Shown here: in pieces, positions 6,848-7,875 of the stretch | Layout of the letters: each line of letters begins with the position of its first letter | Position numbering within the stretch: position 1 is the stretch's first letter | Source of the DNA: Acidobacteriaceae bacterium | GTDB lineage: Bacteria > Acidobacteriota > Terriglobia > Terriglobales > Acidobacteriaceae | Length of the DNA stretch: 7,875 nucleotides | Reading direction: 5' to 3' | Assembly: GCA_025462805.1 (NCBI GenBank) | Contig: JAOAPJ010000318.1 | Coordinates: 1 to 7,875, forward strand | Translations under genes and position numbers: made by a program | Notes under the pieces: model-generated | Database searches by the model: none | What the model was told of the DNA's origin: nothing | What the model saw: only the letters and a program-made list of their open reading frames with translations

Positions 6848-7875
6848 CTAGCTGCTCGCGGACAGGTTGGTGCAAGGACGGGAGAAATCTGAACGCAGGT
6901 AGCTGCCGAGCACGCCATTCAGGCGCAGCGGAATTTGATATCCGAGTTCGCGGAAGACTTTGGTCGCGCCGCCGAGCCCATGCAGCAGAGGGTGCCATAG
7001 AGAGTGGCGGCGATCCAGGGCGATCCGGTGGAGCCGGGCGCTTCCGCAAAATCGACCGAGCATGGGAGATGCGCCGTTCATGAAATGTATGTCGGTGACG
7101 CCTTCGCCAATGGCGTGTTCGATGAGGTACGAGCGGAGCACGACCGACAGACTGAGCCGGCGCAGCGACAGATCGTTCAACTGAGTCAGGACGTGCAGGT
7201 GATTCCCGGAACGGACGGCTGCGAGAAGAGAGACAAAACGGCCCTCCGCATCTGCGAGACCGACCAGGAGCCGTGTTCGGAACTGCTGGAAGAAGCGCCG
7301 GTCGCGCCGGTCGCGTTCCCGGAAGCTGGGGAAGTCCGCGACCCGGTTCAACGGCTGCAAGTGGTGCAGGTATTCCTCGAGCGAAAGATCTTTGCGGAAT
7401 TCGTACCCGAGCTCCTCTGTTTTGCGACGGTAATAGCGCAGGTTGCGACGGGTATGGGAGCCCAACTGCTTATGGAAGGCTTCATAGGTGGGCGCCAGCG
7501 GTAGCCAGTCTCCATGTTCGCAATCCTCGGATTGGAATGAGGCCTGAATGCCGGCCCGCTCAAAGCGGTCGGCGGGGAGCGGCTCGTCCGGAGAGGGCTG
7601 CCAATGGAAGCGAAGCGCATGGGAGCCGTGGGAGAGCAGGTAATCGCAGGCACGTGAGAGCACTTCGGCTTCGCAGCCGGGAGCGGCCAGGACAAGTCCG
7701 CGCCCCATGGCGTCACCTCCGCTGTGCCAGCCGATGCCCAGGCCAGCCATCGTTCTCTCCGCGGTGTAGACCACACCGACGAGGCGCGCCGCTCGGTAGC
7801 AGAGCACGACGCGTGGTTGTTGCGTGGTGGAGAGGCGAGGCAGGAAGTAGTCTGGCAGGCAGGTGGTGTCGTTCT
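6848..7875 (-). CDS. GNAT-fold acyltransferase, CelD/BcsL type (Acetyltransf_6), N-terminus cut by window edge
   Basis: Partial gene. The frame stays open from the GTG at 7805-7807 to the right edge, adding 22 residues that read as family sequence (CLPDYFLPRLSTTQQPRVV), so the true start lies outside. The 341 visible residues show a first half leading to a basic signature LGSHTRRNLRYYRRK (about 7465-7421), which is typical of CelD/BcsL-like proteins. A GNAT core follows, with the expected helix LSLSVVLRSYLIEHAIGEGVTDIHFMNG split near 7156-7073 (the S..VL..YLIE.AI..G..DI.F..G pattern). Family members are thought to transfer acyl groups during cellulose or other exopolysaccharide production; related FemAB-like proteins transfer amino acids. 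The substrate cannot be read. No signal peptide or membrane segment is visible. The gene ends with its own terminator about 165 bases downstream. Partners would lie off the right edge. Confidence 0.75.
   Translation of the reverse strand, partial: NDTTCLPDYFLPRLSTTQQPRVVLCYRAARLVGVVYTAERTMAGLGIGWHSGGDAMGRGLVLAAPGCEAEVLSRACDYLLSHGSHALRFHWQPSPDEPLPADRFERAGIQASFQSEDCEHGDWLPLAPTYEAFHKQLGSHTRRNLRYYRRKTEELGYEFRKDLSLEEYLHHLQPLNRVADFPSFRERDRRDRRFFQQFRTRLLVGLADAEGRFVSLLAAVRSGNHLHVLTQLNDLSLRRLSLSVVLRSYLIEHAIGEGVTDIHFMNGASPMLGRFCGSARLHRIALDRRHSLWHPLLHGLGGATKVFRELGYQIPLRLNGVLGSYLRSDFSRPCTNLSASS

Noticed and set aside
7805..7807. GTG as the true start of the GNAT gene
   Set aside because: The same frame is open for 22 more codons to the window edge and reads as plausible family sequence, so the start is outside the window.

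Overview
The window reads as ordinary high-GC bacterial chromosome. The close match of GalU and Mfd to soil-bacterium versions, plus a CelD/BcsL-type acetyltransferase, suggests Acidobacteriota (Terriglobia). That assignment rests on the feel of the proteins and was not checked by a search. There are five protein genes. Three are complete (an ArsB-type permease, galU and mfd) and two are cut by the window edges (a MarR-type regulator on the left and a GNAT-type acetyltransferase on the right). No RNA genes, insertion sequences or CRISPR arrays were seen.

Left part (1-1732, + strand): the C-terminal part of a MarR-family winged-helix regulator, a 107-base gap, then a 422-residue arsenite-efflux-type membrane transporter. 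The two could form a small regulator-transporter unit. The substrate is not proven.

Middle (1780-6433, - strand): mfd, the transcription-repair coupling factor, is followed downstream by galU, the UTP-glucose-1-phosphate uridylyltransferase. The 169-base gap between them carries a good sigma70-like promoter for galU with an exact TATAAT box. The predicted galU mRNA starts at or next to a short perfect stem-loop. The permease gene and galU converge with only 47 bases between their stops.

Right part (6434-7875): a 414-base gene-free stretch, then the leftward GNAT gene. The stretch holds a strong stem-loop terminator for the GNAT gene (about 6647-6682). Next to mfd it holds a G/C-run block whose transcript could fold into two mutually exclusive stems. 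The stretch between the GNAT stop and the terminator also holds an open frame that stops 14 bases before the terminator stem.

No novel defence or mobile system was found. The points most worth a second look are the switch-like mfd leader, the MarR/ArsB pairing, the 5'-terminal hairpin on galU, and the coding-like tail before the terminator.
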